Below are positions 56,917-64,000 of a DNA stretch of 64,000 nt, one piece after another. Made by a program: the position numbers and the translations under genes. Below the pieces are notes generated by a model. It was not told where the DNA came from, ran no database searches, and saw only the letters and a program-made list of their open reading frames with translations. Position 1 is the stretch's first letter. Each line of letters opens with the position of its first letter. Source of the stretch: Aureimonas sp. ME7 (GTDB lineage: Bacteria > Pseudomonadota > Alphaproteobacteria > Rhizobiales > Rhizobiaceae); contig NZ_CAJCKW010000004.1 of NCBI RefSeq assembly GCF_903970965.1, positions 124,001 through 188,000 of the forward strand, given 5' to 3'.

Positions 56917-57759
56917 TCATTCGGCCACCAGCGCAATGATGCCACAATCGGCCTTGCCCGAAATGCCGATCGCCGGTCGGAGCGCCTCCATGATGCCCAT
57001 TGCCTCGTCGGCGAACGTATAGGGAGAGTTGACCACCGCGAAGCCTGTGCCGACCAGCCGCTCTTCGCTCGCGAACGGCTCGCGGAAGAAGTCGGCGGCC
57101 ACGACGTTCCGAATGCCGCTCGTGCGCAGCGCCTCGTGAAACCGCTCGTAGGCGGCGCGGCGCTTGATCGGATACCACACGGCGTAGGTGCCCCCCGGCC
57201 AGCGCCGCCAGGCTTCGCCAAGGCGCGCGACGATGCGCTCGTACTCGTCGGTCGCCTCGTAGGGCGGGTCGATCAGCACGAGTCCGCGCTTCTCCTTCGG
57301 CGGGAGATGCGCGCCCAGCGCCAGCCAGCCGTCGAGCTCGATCGTCTTCACCTGCACGTCGCCCGCGAACTCGCCCGCCAAAAGTTTGGCGTCCGTTGGA
57401 TGCAGCTCATAGGCGGAAAGCCGGTCCTGCCGCCGCAGGAGACGGCGCACGATCAGCGGCGAGCCGGGATAGGCATCCCGTCCGAACTCGCGGCGCACCG
57501 CCTCCACCGTCTCGCGATAGGGCGCGAGCAGCGGCTCGTCCCAGGCCGGGGAGGCGACGAGCGCGTCGATACCCTCACGGCGCTCGCCCGTCCGCGAGGC
57601 TTCGTCCGCCGAAAGGTCGTATCGCCCGATCCCGGCATGCGTATCGAGCACGCGGAAGGCTTTGTCCTTTCGCTTGAGATATTCGACGAGGCGGCAGAGC
57701 AGAGCATGCTTCACCACGTCGGCGAAGTTTCCCGCATGGAAGGCATGCCGGTAGTTCAA
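56917..57759 (-). CDS. rlmJ: 23S rRNA (adenine2030-N6)-methyltransferase
   Basis: 280 aa, the same length as E. coli RlmJ. It starts with YRHAFHAGNFADVVKHALL, has the SAM region LDTHAGIGRYDL and the N6-adenine catalytic motif DPPY in LIDPPYEATDEY. The start is TTG at 57759, preceded by GGAGG at 8 bp; the ATG at 57804 has no box and adds residues not in the family. Confidence 0.94.
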   Translation of the reverse strand: MNYRHAFHAGNFADVVKHALLCRLVEYLKRKDKAFRVLDTHAGIGRYDLSADEASRTGERREGIDALVASPAWDEPLLAPYRETVEAVRREFGRDAYPGSPLIVRRLLRRQDRLSAYELHPTDAKLLAGEFAGDVQVKTIELDGWLALGAHLPPKEKRGLVLIDPPYEATDEYERIVARLGEAWRRWPGGTYAVWYPIKRRAAYERFHEALRTSGIRNVVAADFFREPFASEERLVGTGFAVVNSPYTFADEAMGIMEALRPAIGISGKADCGIIALVAE

Positions 57760-57881
57760 GGGAGGGTCCTCCGAGAGGCGATGTTTGCGCACGCGATGCC
57801 GCATCTGCGAAACGCGTTCCTATATGGCGCGTTGGTAGCGCGAAACGCGCTGCGTCGCGAATGGAAATCGAGGACTCCCGC

Positions 57882-58994
57882 ATGGCCCAAAAGAAGCTCT
57901 TCCAACCTTACGATCTCGGACCGCTCCACCTGTCGAACCGCACCGTCATGGCGCCGCTCACGCGCAGCCGGGCGACGAGCGACGGCGTTCCGAAGGACAT
58001 CCACGTCGAGTACTACCGCCAGCGGGTGGGCGCCGGCCTCATCATCTCGGAAGCCACCAACATCACCGTGGAAGGGCGCGGCTACGCCTGGACACCCGGC
58101 ATCTTCTCAGACGAGCAGGTCACGGCCTGGAAGAAGGTGACGGATGCCGTCCACGAGGAGGGCGGCAAGATCGTCCTCCAGCTCTGGCATGTCGGTCGGA
58201 TCTCGCACCCCGACCTGCAGCCCGGCGGCCAAGCGCCGGTGGCGCCCTCCGCGGTGAAGCCGGAGGGCAAGGCGTTCACGGAAGCAGGGTTCAAGGACCA
58301 CGAGACTCCACGCGCGCTGGAGGAAGCCGAGCTTCCGCGCGTCGTCGCGGACTACGTCAAGGCGACGCGCAACGCGCGCGCGGCCGGCTTCGACGGGGTG
58401 GAGGTCCATTCGGCCAACGGCTACCTCCTCGACCAGTTCCTGCGCGACGGCACCAACACGCGCACCGACCGCTATGGCGGCTCGATCGAGAACCGGATGC
58501 GCTTCCCGCTGGAGGTTCTGGATGCCGTGATCGCGGCGTGGGACAAGGAGCATGTCGGCGTCCGCATCTCGCCCGTCACCGTCATGGGCGGCTCCAGCGA
58601 GAGCGACCAGCAGACGCTGTTCAACGCCTATGTGGAGGAGCTGAACAAGCGCAAGCCGCTGTATCTCCACGTCATCGAGGGGCAGACGGGTGGCGATCGC
58701 GACAAGGACGGCTTCGACTACCGCGCTTTGCGCGAGCGGTTCGATGGCCCCTACATGGGCAACAACGGCTACGACGCGAAGCTTGCGATCGAGCAGGTCG
58801 AAAGCGGCGAGGTCGATCTTGCCTGCTTCGGCAAGCTCTTCATCTCCAACCCCGATCTGGTGACACGCCTCGAGATCGGAGCGCCGTTGAACGATTGGAA
58901 CAAGGACACGTTCTACGGCGGCGACGAGAAAGGCTATACCGACTATCCCTCGCTGACGGCCGAGGAGCGGGCACGCTACGCGCAGGCCGCCTGA
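57882..58994 (+). CDS. Old yellow enzyme family alkene reductase
   Basis: 370 aa FMN-dependent TIM-barrel enzyme, NemA-like, reducing activated alkenes and nitro compounds with NADPH. MAPLTRSRATSDGVP, the signature VEVHSANGYLLDQFLRDGTN with TDRYGGSIENR, and the C-terminal FGKLFISNPDLV are typical. ATG at 57882 is chosen; ATG at 57861 adds seven residues. A long stem-loop follows. Confidence 0.93.
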   Translation: MAQKKLFQPYDLGPLHLSNRTVMAPLTRSRATSDGVPKDIHVEYYRQRVGAGLIISEATNITVEGRGYAWTPGIFSDEQVTAWKKVTDAVHEEGGKIVLQLWHVGRISHPDLQPGGQAPVAPSAVKPEGKAFTEAGFKDHETPRALEEAELPRVVADYVKATRNARAAGFDGVEVHSANGYLLDQFLRDGTNTRTDRYGGSIENRMRFPLEVLDAVIAAWDKEHVGVRISPVTVMGGSSESDQQTLFNAYVEELNKRKPLYLHVIEGQTGGDRDKDGFDYRALRERFDGPYMGNNGYDAKLAIEQVESGEVDLACFGKLFISNPDLVTRLEIGAPLNDWNKDTFYGGDEKGYTDYPSLTAEERARYAQAA

Positions 58995-59003
58995 GACCCA
59001 TCG

Positions 59004-59034
59004 GCGAAGCCGAGCCGAGTGGGCTCGGCTTCGC
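59004..59034 (+). terminator. Stem-loop after the old yellow enzyme gene
   Basis: A perfect 13-bp stem (59004-59016 with 59022-59034) with a 5-base loop, 9 bp after the stop codon. There is no long T-run, but stability and place fit a terminator. Confidence 0.65.
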
Positions 59035-59095
59035 ATCACGCGGGTCGATTTCGCGCATCCGAAAAAAGAATGGGATGCGGCGGGCGCGGTCGAAT

Positions 59096-61213
59096 ATGCT
59101 GGACGCCATGAACCTGCACGTCTCGACCCGCAAGGGCTACACCGCCTGTCCGCACGACTGCCCGTCCACCTGCGCGCTCGAGGTCGATATCCTCGACGAT
59201 CGCACGATCGGTCGCGTGCGGGGCGCCGAAGCCAACACCTATACGGCCGGGGTGATCTGCGCCAAGGTCGCGCGCTATGCCGAGCGCGTGCATCATCCCG
59301 ACCGCCTGTTGAAACCGTTGCAGCGTGTCGGCGCCAAGGGGGGCGGCGACTGGCGCGAGATCGGCTGGGACGACGCGCTGGACCTCGTGGCCGAACGTTT
59401 CGTCCAGGCCGAGACACGGCATGGTTCGGAAGCGGTCTGGCCCTACTACTACGCCGGAACCATGGGGCTGGTGCAGCGCGACGGCATCCATCGCCTGCGC
59501 CATGCCAAGCGCTATTCCGGGCAGTTCGATTCGATCTGCACCAACCTCGCCTGGACGGGTTTCGTCGCGGGGGCGGGGCGGCTGGCCGGCGTCGATCCGC
59601 GCGAGATGGCCCAGTCCGACTGCGTCGTCATCTGGGGCACCAACGCGGTGGCCACGCAGGTCAATGTGATGACCCATGCGATCCGCGCTCGGAAAGAGCG
59701 CGGCGCGCGCATCGTCGTCATCGACATCTACGACAACGCCACGATGAAGCAGGCCGACACGGCGCTGAAGCTTCGGCCCGGTACGGACGGGGCGCTCGCC
59801 TGCGCCCTGATGCATATCGCCTTCCGCGACGGGACGGCCGACCGCGCCTATCTCGATCGCTACACCGACGACCCCGCCGGGCTGGAAGCGCATCTGCGCA
59901 CGCGCACGCCCGAATGGGCCGCCGCGATCACCGGGCTCGCCGTCGCCGACATCGAGTCCTTCGCCGAGCTTCTCGGGCGAACGCCGCGCTCCTTCTTCCG
60001 CCTCGGCTACGGCTTCTCGCGCCAGCGCAACGGCGCGGTCGCGATGCATGCCGCTTCCTGCGTGCCGACCGTCTTCGGGCACTGGCAGCACGAGGGCGGC
60101 GGGGCATTCCATAGCAACAGCGGCATCTGGAACTTCGACAAGCGCGCGATCGAAGGCCGGGCCTACCAGGACGAGACGATCCGCCATCTCGACCAGTCTC
60201 GCATCGGCGCCATGCTGACGGGAGAGGCGGAAGCCCTGCAGGGCGGCCCGCCGGTGACGGCCATGCTGGTGCAGAACACCAACCCCGCCAATGTCGCGCC
60301 CGAGCAGCGGCTGGTGAAGCGCGGACTCTTGCGCGAGGACCTGTTCGTGGCCGTCCACGAGCAGTTCATGACCGATACGGCCAAGCTGGCCGACCTCGTC
60401 CTGCCGGCGGCCATGTCGGTCGAGTACGACGACATCTATCGTGGCGGTGGCCAGAGCCACATCCTGTTCGGGCCGAAGCTGATCGAGCATCCCGAAACGG
60501 TGCGATCCAACCATTTCGTGATCGAGGAACTGGCCAAGCGGCTGGGCGTCGACCACATGCCCGGCTTCGGCCTGACCGAGCGCGATCTGATCGACGATCT
60601 CCTGCACGCCAGCGGCTACGAGGGGCTGGCCTCGCTCGAGGCGGAGCGCTGGCTCGACGTGCAGCCGGCCTTCGCCCGGGCGCACTATCTCGACGGTTTC
60701 GGACAGCCGGACGGACGTTTCCGCTTCCGACCGGATTGGCTCGGGATGGCCGCGCCCAACCGGCCGCCGACCGCCATGGGTCTCTTCGGCCCGCACGCGA
60801 AGCTGCCGGAATTCCCGGACCATGCGGAGATCATCGAAGACACGGATGACGACCATCCGTTCCGTCTTGCGACGCCGCCGGCGCGTCAGTTCCTGAACTC
60901 GACCTTTTCGGAAACGGAGGGTTCGCGCAAACGGGAAGGGAGCCCGGTCCTGAAGGTTCATCCGGCCGATGCCGAAGGCCTCGCGCTCGAAACCGGGACG
61001 CGGGTGATCATCGGCAACAGGCGAGGCGAAGTCGTGCTGCCCGTCGAAATCGATGGTGGCGTGTCGCCGGGGGTGCTGATCCACGAAGGGCTATGGCCGA
61101 ACGACGCGTTCGAAAACGGGGAGGGGATCAACGTCCTGACCGGAGCCGATCCGGCTGCCCCGTTCGGTGGGGCTGCTTTTCACGATAATCGGGTGTGGAT
61201 GCGCCCGGCCTGA
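59096..61213 (+). CDS. Molybdopterin-dependent oxidoreductase (DMSO reductase superfamily)
   Basis: 705 aa. The N-terminal [4Fe-4S] motif is CPHDCPSTC with a fourth Cys in GVICAKV. The molybdopterin-binding body contains CVVIWGTNAVATQ and LKLRPGTDGALACALMH, and the C-terminal MoCo-binding domain starts near FLNSTFSE. No Tat signal is visible, so it is probably cytoplasmic. It resembles formate dehydrogenase/thiosulfate reductase-like proteins; the substrate is unknown. The start is uncertain among 59075, 59096 and 59108. It would need cofactor from the moaD-moaE pathway. Confidence 0.88.
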   Translation: MLDAMNLHVSTRKGYTACPHDCPSTCALEVDILDDRTIGRVRGAEANTYTAGVICAKVARYAERVHHPDRLLKPLQRVGAKGGGDWREIGWDDALDLVAERFVQAETRHGSEAVWPYYYAGTMGLVQRDGIHRLRHAKRYSGQFDSICTNLAWTGFVAGAGRLAGVDPREMAQSDCVVIWGTNAVATQVNVMTHAIRARKERGARIVVIDIYDNATMKQADTALKLRPGTDGALACALMHIAFRDGTADRAYLDRYTDDPAGLEAHLRTRTPEWAAAITGLAVADIESFAELLGRTPRSFFRLGYGFSRQRNGAVAMHAASCVPTVFGHWQHEGGGAFHSNSGIWNFDKRAIEGRAYQDETIRHLDQSRIGAMLTGEAEALQGGPPVTAMLVQNTNPANVAPEQRLVKRGLLREDLFVAVHEQFMTDTAKLADLVLPAAMSVEYDDIYRGGGQSHILFGPKLIEHPETVRSNHFVIEELAKRLGVDHMPGFGLTERDLIDDLLHASGYEGLASLEAERWLDVQPAFARAHYLDGFGQPDGRFRFRPDWLGMAAPNRPPTAMGLFGPHAKLPEFPDHAEIIEDTDDDHPFRLATPPARQFLNSTFSETEGSRKREGSPVLKVHPADAEGLALETGTRVIIGNRRGEVVLPVEIDGGVSPGVLIHEGLWPNDAFENGEGINVLTGADPAAPFGGAAFHDNRVWMRPA

Positions 61214-61386
61214 TTGGTGGAGGTGTTCGTCGGGCTGCTTGGTCGAGAATTCAAACGTAACTTGGCGATCGTGGGAACGCCCGCTAGGAGTGGGTGCGAG
61301 ATGTTTGGCGTCTGCGGGAATCACTTCGGGTGGTTTCCATGCGACCTTGGCTCCCTTGCTCCGTTAGCCCTTGAGAGTACGAACAC

Positions 61387-63489
61387 GTGAATACCGAACG
61401 CCCGAAAATGGTGTCCGACAGCGCGATGGGCGATGCGCGATCGGTTGCCGAGGCCCTGGAACGCAGCCAGGCTCGCTATCATGCCCTGTTCGAGGCGATC
61501 GACGACGGGTTCTGCATCATCGAGTTCATCGACGGTCCCCACGGACCATCGAGCGACTACGTCCACATCGAGGCCAATACCGGCTACCATCGCCACACCG
61601 GCATCGTCGATATCGTCGGGAAGCGACTGCGCGAAATCGCGCCGACGGAGGCCGACGCCTGGGTCGATCTCTACGGCACCGTTCTGCGAACCGGGCAACC
61701 GATTCGCTTCGAGCGTCAGTTCGTCGAGGTCGACCGGCATATCGAAGTGGCGGCGGCACGCGTGGAGCCCGCCGGCCTGCGCCAGGTTTCGGTGCTCTTC
61801 CGCGACATTACCGAGCGCAAGCGCGCGGAGGCGGCGCTGCGCGAAAGCGAAGCGATCGCGCGCGAGAACGTCCAGCGGGTTCGGCTGGCGCTCGCCGCCG
61901 GCGCCATCATCGGAACCTGGTTCTGGGATCTGCCGACCGACCGCTTCACCGTGGACGAGGCGTTCGCCCGCTCTTTCGGCCTCGATCCCGCGCACGGGCG
62001 AGAGGGCCTCAGCCTCGCGCAGGTGGTGGAAACCGTTCACCCCGACGACCGGGAAGGGCTGGCCAGGGCCATCAACGAGGCGATCGCGCGGGGCGGCGCC
62101 TATGCCCACCAGTACCGAACGCGCCGGGCGGACGGGAACTACTACTGGCTGGAAGCCAACGGACGCGTCGATCGCGCACCGGACGGAACGCCGCTGAGCT
62201 TTCCCGGCGTTCTGCTCGACGTCGAGGAGCGTCGGGCCGCCGAGGCCGAGCGGCGCCGCGTCACCGAGATGCTGCGCGAGTTGAACGAGACGCTGGAACA
62301 GCGCGTCGCCAGCCAGACGGCCGAACTCATGGCCGCCGAGGAGGCGTTGCGCCAGTCTCAGAAGATGGAGGCCGTCGGACAGTTGACGGGCGGTCTCGCG
62401 CACGACTTCAATAACCTCCTGGCCGGCATTTCCGGCTCGCTCGACCTGATGCAGTCCCGGCTGGCCCAAGGACGCTACGGGGAGCTCGACCGCTACATCA
62501 ACGGCGCGCAAGGCGCGGCAAGGCGCGCTGCCGCGCTGACGCACCGTCTTCTCGCGTTCTCGCGGCGTCAGACGCTCGACCCGAAGCCCACCGACGTCAA
62601 CCGGCTGGTGGCGGAGATGGAGGACTTGATCCAGCGAACGGTGGGTCCGCAAATCGCCGTGGAAGCGCATATGCAGGAGGACCTCTGGAGCACCCTGGTC
62701 GATCCGAACCAGCTCGAGAACGCGCTCCTGAACCTCAGCATCAACGCGCGCGACGCGATGCCCGACGGTGGTCGGATCGTGATCTCGACCGCGAATCGGA
62801 CGCTTGACGCGCGGGCGGCCAAGGACCTCGACCTGCCGGCCGGCGAATATGTCGCCATGTGCGTGTCCGACACCGGCACCGGCATGACGCCGGACGTGAT
62901 CGCCAAGGCGTTCGACCCGTTCTTCACCACCAAGCCGATCGGCGTCGGCACCGGGCTTGGCCTGTCGATGATCTACGGCTTCGTCCGGCAGTCCGGGGGG
63001 CATGTCGAGATCACGTCGGAGGTCGGCCGGGGAACGCAGATCTGCATCTATCTGCCGCGCGGTCTGGCCGCCGAGGCTCCGGCGCCCGCTCCGGAACCGC
63101 TGCCCGTTTCCACCAAACCGCAGGACAAGACCGTGCTCGTGGTGGACGACGAGATGCTGGTTCGCATGCTGGTGGTGGACGCGGTGGAAGATCTCGGCCT
63201 CACCGCACTCGAAGCCGGCGACGGGCCGCAGGCCATGAAACTTCTGCGCTCCGACGTCCGGATCGACCTTCTCGTCACCGATGTCGGCCTGCCCAACGGG
63301 ATGAACGGACGGCAGGTGGCAGACGCGGCGCGCGAACTGCGACCTGACCTGAAGATCATCTTCGTGACCGGCTATGCCGAGAACGCCGTTCTAAGCCACG
63401 GCCATCTGGACGCCAACATGCAGATCGTGACCAAGCCGTTCGACATGGCGGTTCTGTCCAACCGTATCCAGGGAATGGTCGGGGACTGA
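61387..63489 (+). CDS. Hybrid sensor histidine kinase (PAS-PAS-HisKA-HATPase-REC)
   Basis: 700 aa, no membrane segment. Two PAS domains (about 30-150 and 160-300), a coiled linker, then HisKA with phospho-His in GGLAHDFNNLLAGISG (about 337), ATPase with NLSINARDAMP, DTGTGMTP and GTGLGLSMIYGFVRQSGG, and a receiver domain from about 583 with VVDDE and phospho-Asp in VTDVGLP. A cytoplasmic signal sensor with no obvious partner nearby. The start is GTG at 61387; ATG at 61408 is possible. Confidence 0.93.
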   Translation: MNTERPKMVSDSAMGDARSVAEALERSQARYHALFEAIDDGFCIIEFIDGPHGPSSDYVHIEANTGYHRHTGIVDIVGKRLREIAPTEADAWVDLYGTVLRTGQPIRFERQFVEVDRHIEVAAARVEPAGLRQVSVLFRDITERKRAEAALRESEAIARENVQRVRLALAAGAIIGTWFWDLPTDRFTVDEAFARSFGLDPAHGREGLSLAQVVETVHPDDREGLARAINEAIARGGAYAHQYRTRRADGNYYWLEANGRVDRAPDGTPLSFPGVLLDVEERRAAEAERRRVTEMLRELNETLEQRVASQTAELMAAEEALRQSQKMEAVGQLTGGLAHDFNNLLAGISGSLDLMQSRLAQGRYGELDRYINGAQGAARRAAALTHRLLAFSRRQTLDPKPTDVNRLVAEMEDLIQRTVGPQIAVEAHMQEDLWSTLVDPNQLENALLNLSINARDAMPDGGRIVISTANRTLDARAAKDLDLPAGEYVAMCVSDTGTGMTPDVIAKAFDPFFTTKPIGVGTGLGLSMIYGFVRQSGGHVEITSEVGRGTQICIYLPRGLAAEAPAPAPEPLPVSTKPQDKTVLVVDDEMLVRMLVVDAVEDLGLTALEAGDGPQAMKLLRSDVRIDLLVTDVGLPNGMNGRQVADAARELRPDLKIIFVTGYAENAVLSHGHLDANMQIVTKPFDMAVLSNRIQGMVGD

Positions 63490-63493
63490 CGCG

Positions 63494-64000
63494 TTAATTG
63501 TCGCGCGCGTCGGGCGCGAGAAGGATCGAGGTCGGGTTCCGAGGCGGCGCCTCGCTTTCGAAGACGGCCGTGTTTCCGGCCTGTCGGACCGCACCGTCCA
63601 AGACGAGACGCAGGGCATGCGGGTAGAGCCGATGCTCAGCGCGCAGGAGGCGCTCGGCGAGCGAATCGGGCGTGTCGCCACGCTCCACCGGGATCGCCGC
63701 CTGCGCGATGATCGGACCTTCGTCCATATCCTCGGTTACGAAATGCACGGTGCAGCCGTGGATGCGCATGCCCGCTTCCAAAGCGCGCTCGTGCGTGTGC
63801 AGCCCAGGGAAGAGCGGCAGGAGGGACGGGTGAATGTTGATCATCCGCCCCGCATAATGGCCGACGAAGCGAGGCGTCAGAAGTCGCATGTAGCCCGCGA
63901 GGCAGACGACGTCCGGCTTGTGGACGTCGAGCGCCTCGATCAGCGCCGCCTCGTGTGCTTCCCGATCCGGGAAGGCTCGCTGGTCCACCGCCTGGGCATG
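63494..64000 (-). CDS. purN: Phosphoribosylglycinamide formyltransferase, 3' part
   Basis: The gene runs off the right edge; about 168 C-terminal residues are visible. Catalytic residues are present in INIHPSLLPLFPGLHTHERA (Asn and His) and the Asp in TEDMDEGPIIAQ. It adds a formyl group from 10-formyltetrahydrofolate in purine synthesis. The N-terminal substrate-binding start is outside the window. It is convergent with the kinase gene, 4 bp away. Confidence 0.95.
   Translation of the reverse strand, partial: HAQAVDQRAFPDREAHEAALIEALDVHKPDVVCLAGYMRLLTPRFVGHYAGRMINIHPSLLPLFPGLHTHERALEAGMRIHGCTVHFVTEDMDEGPIIAQAAIPVERGDTPDSLAERLLRAEHRLYPHALRLVLDGAVRQAGNTAVFESEAPPRNPTSILLAPDARDN

Noticed and set aside
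59036-61084. A 682-codon open frame on the minus strand
   Set aside because: It is antisense to the molybdopterin oxidoreductase and has no protein features of its own.

Overview
The window reads as a chromosomal segment of an alphaproteobacterium, most likely a member of the Hyphomicrobiales (Rhizobiales); this is inferred from gene order and protein type, not from a marker search. It is GC-rich and almost fully coding. Core runs match the usual order of that group: rpsF-rpsR-DUF2232-rplI, dnaB, radA-cvpA-purF, fabD-fabG-acpP-fabF-mltG-yicC-gmk, lptF-lptG-lptD-surA-like-pdxA-rsmA, pepA-holC, and uvrC-pgsA-moaD-moaE.

Positions 1-9750 form the accessory part. On the minus strand lie a lysine-free RTX-type secreted protein with three 88-residue modules, a sulfatase-fold protein without the formylglycine motif, and a type I secretion ABC transporter followed by the start of its HlyD-type adaptor. 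On the plus strand, after a 0.77-kb geneless gap, lie a large sulfotransferase/coiled-coil/WsaF-like glycosyltransferase fusion and a second glycosyltransferase whose 3' part falls to 38% GC. Together these look like a cell-surface locus: an abundant secreted calcium-binding protein, its exporter, and glycan-building enzymes. This is the most interesting region.

Positions 9750-16950 hold a FadR-type regulator, tRNA-Ser(GCU), a small unknown protein, a LysM protein, an Atm1-type ABC exporter, the phosphatidylethanolamine pair psd-pssA, and an SDR. Positions 17000-30050 hold purF, cvpA, radA, poxB, dnaB, cfa, the ribosomal operon and a GGDEF-EAL protein with an imperfect EAL domain. Positions 30300-46500 hold fatty acid synthesis, cell-wall and nucleotide genes, then the LPS transport operon and pepA-holC.

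Positions 46500-64000 are mixed housekeeping and accessory genes: a lipase-fold hydrolase, an ABC-F ATPase, DinB, two glutathione transferases, ndk, the uvrC-moaE operon, an outer membrane beta-barrel protein, rlmJ, an old yellow enzyme, a molybdopterin oxidoreductase, a hybrid histidine kinase and the 3' part of purN. No insertion sequence, prophage, CRISPR array or rRNA gene was seen.
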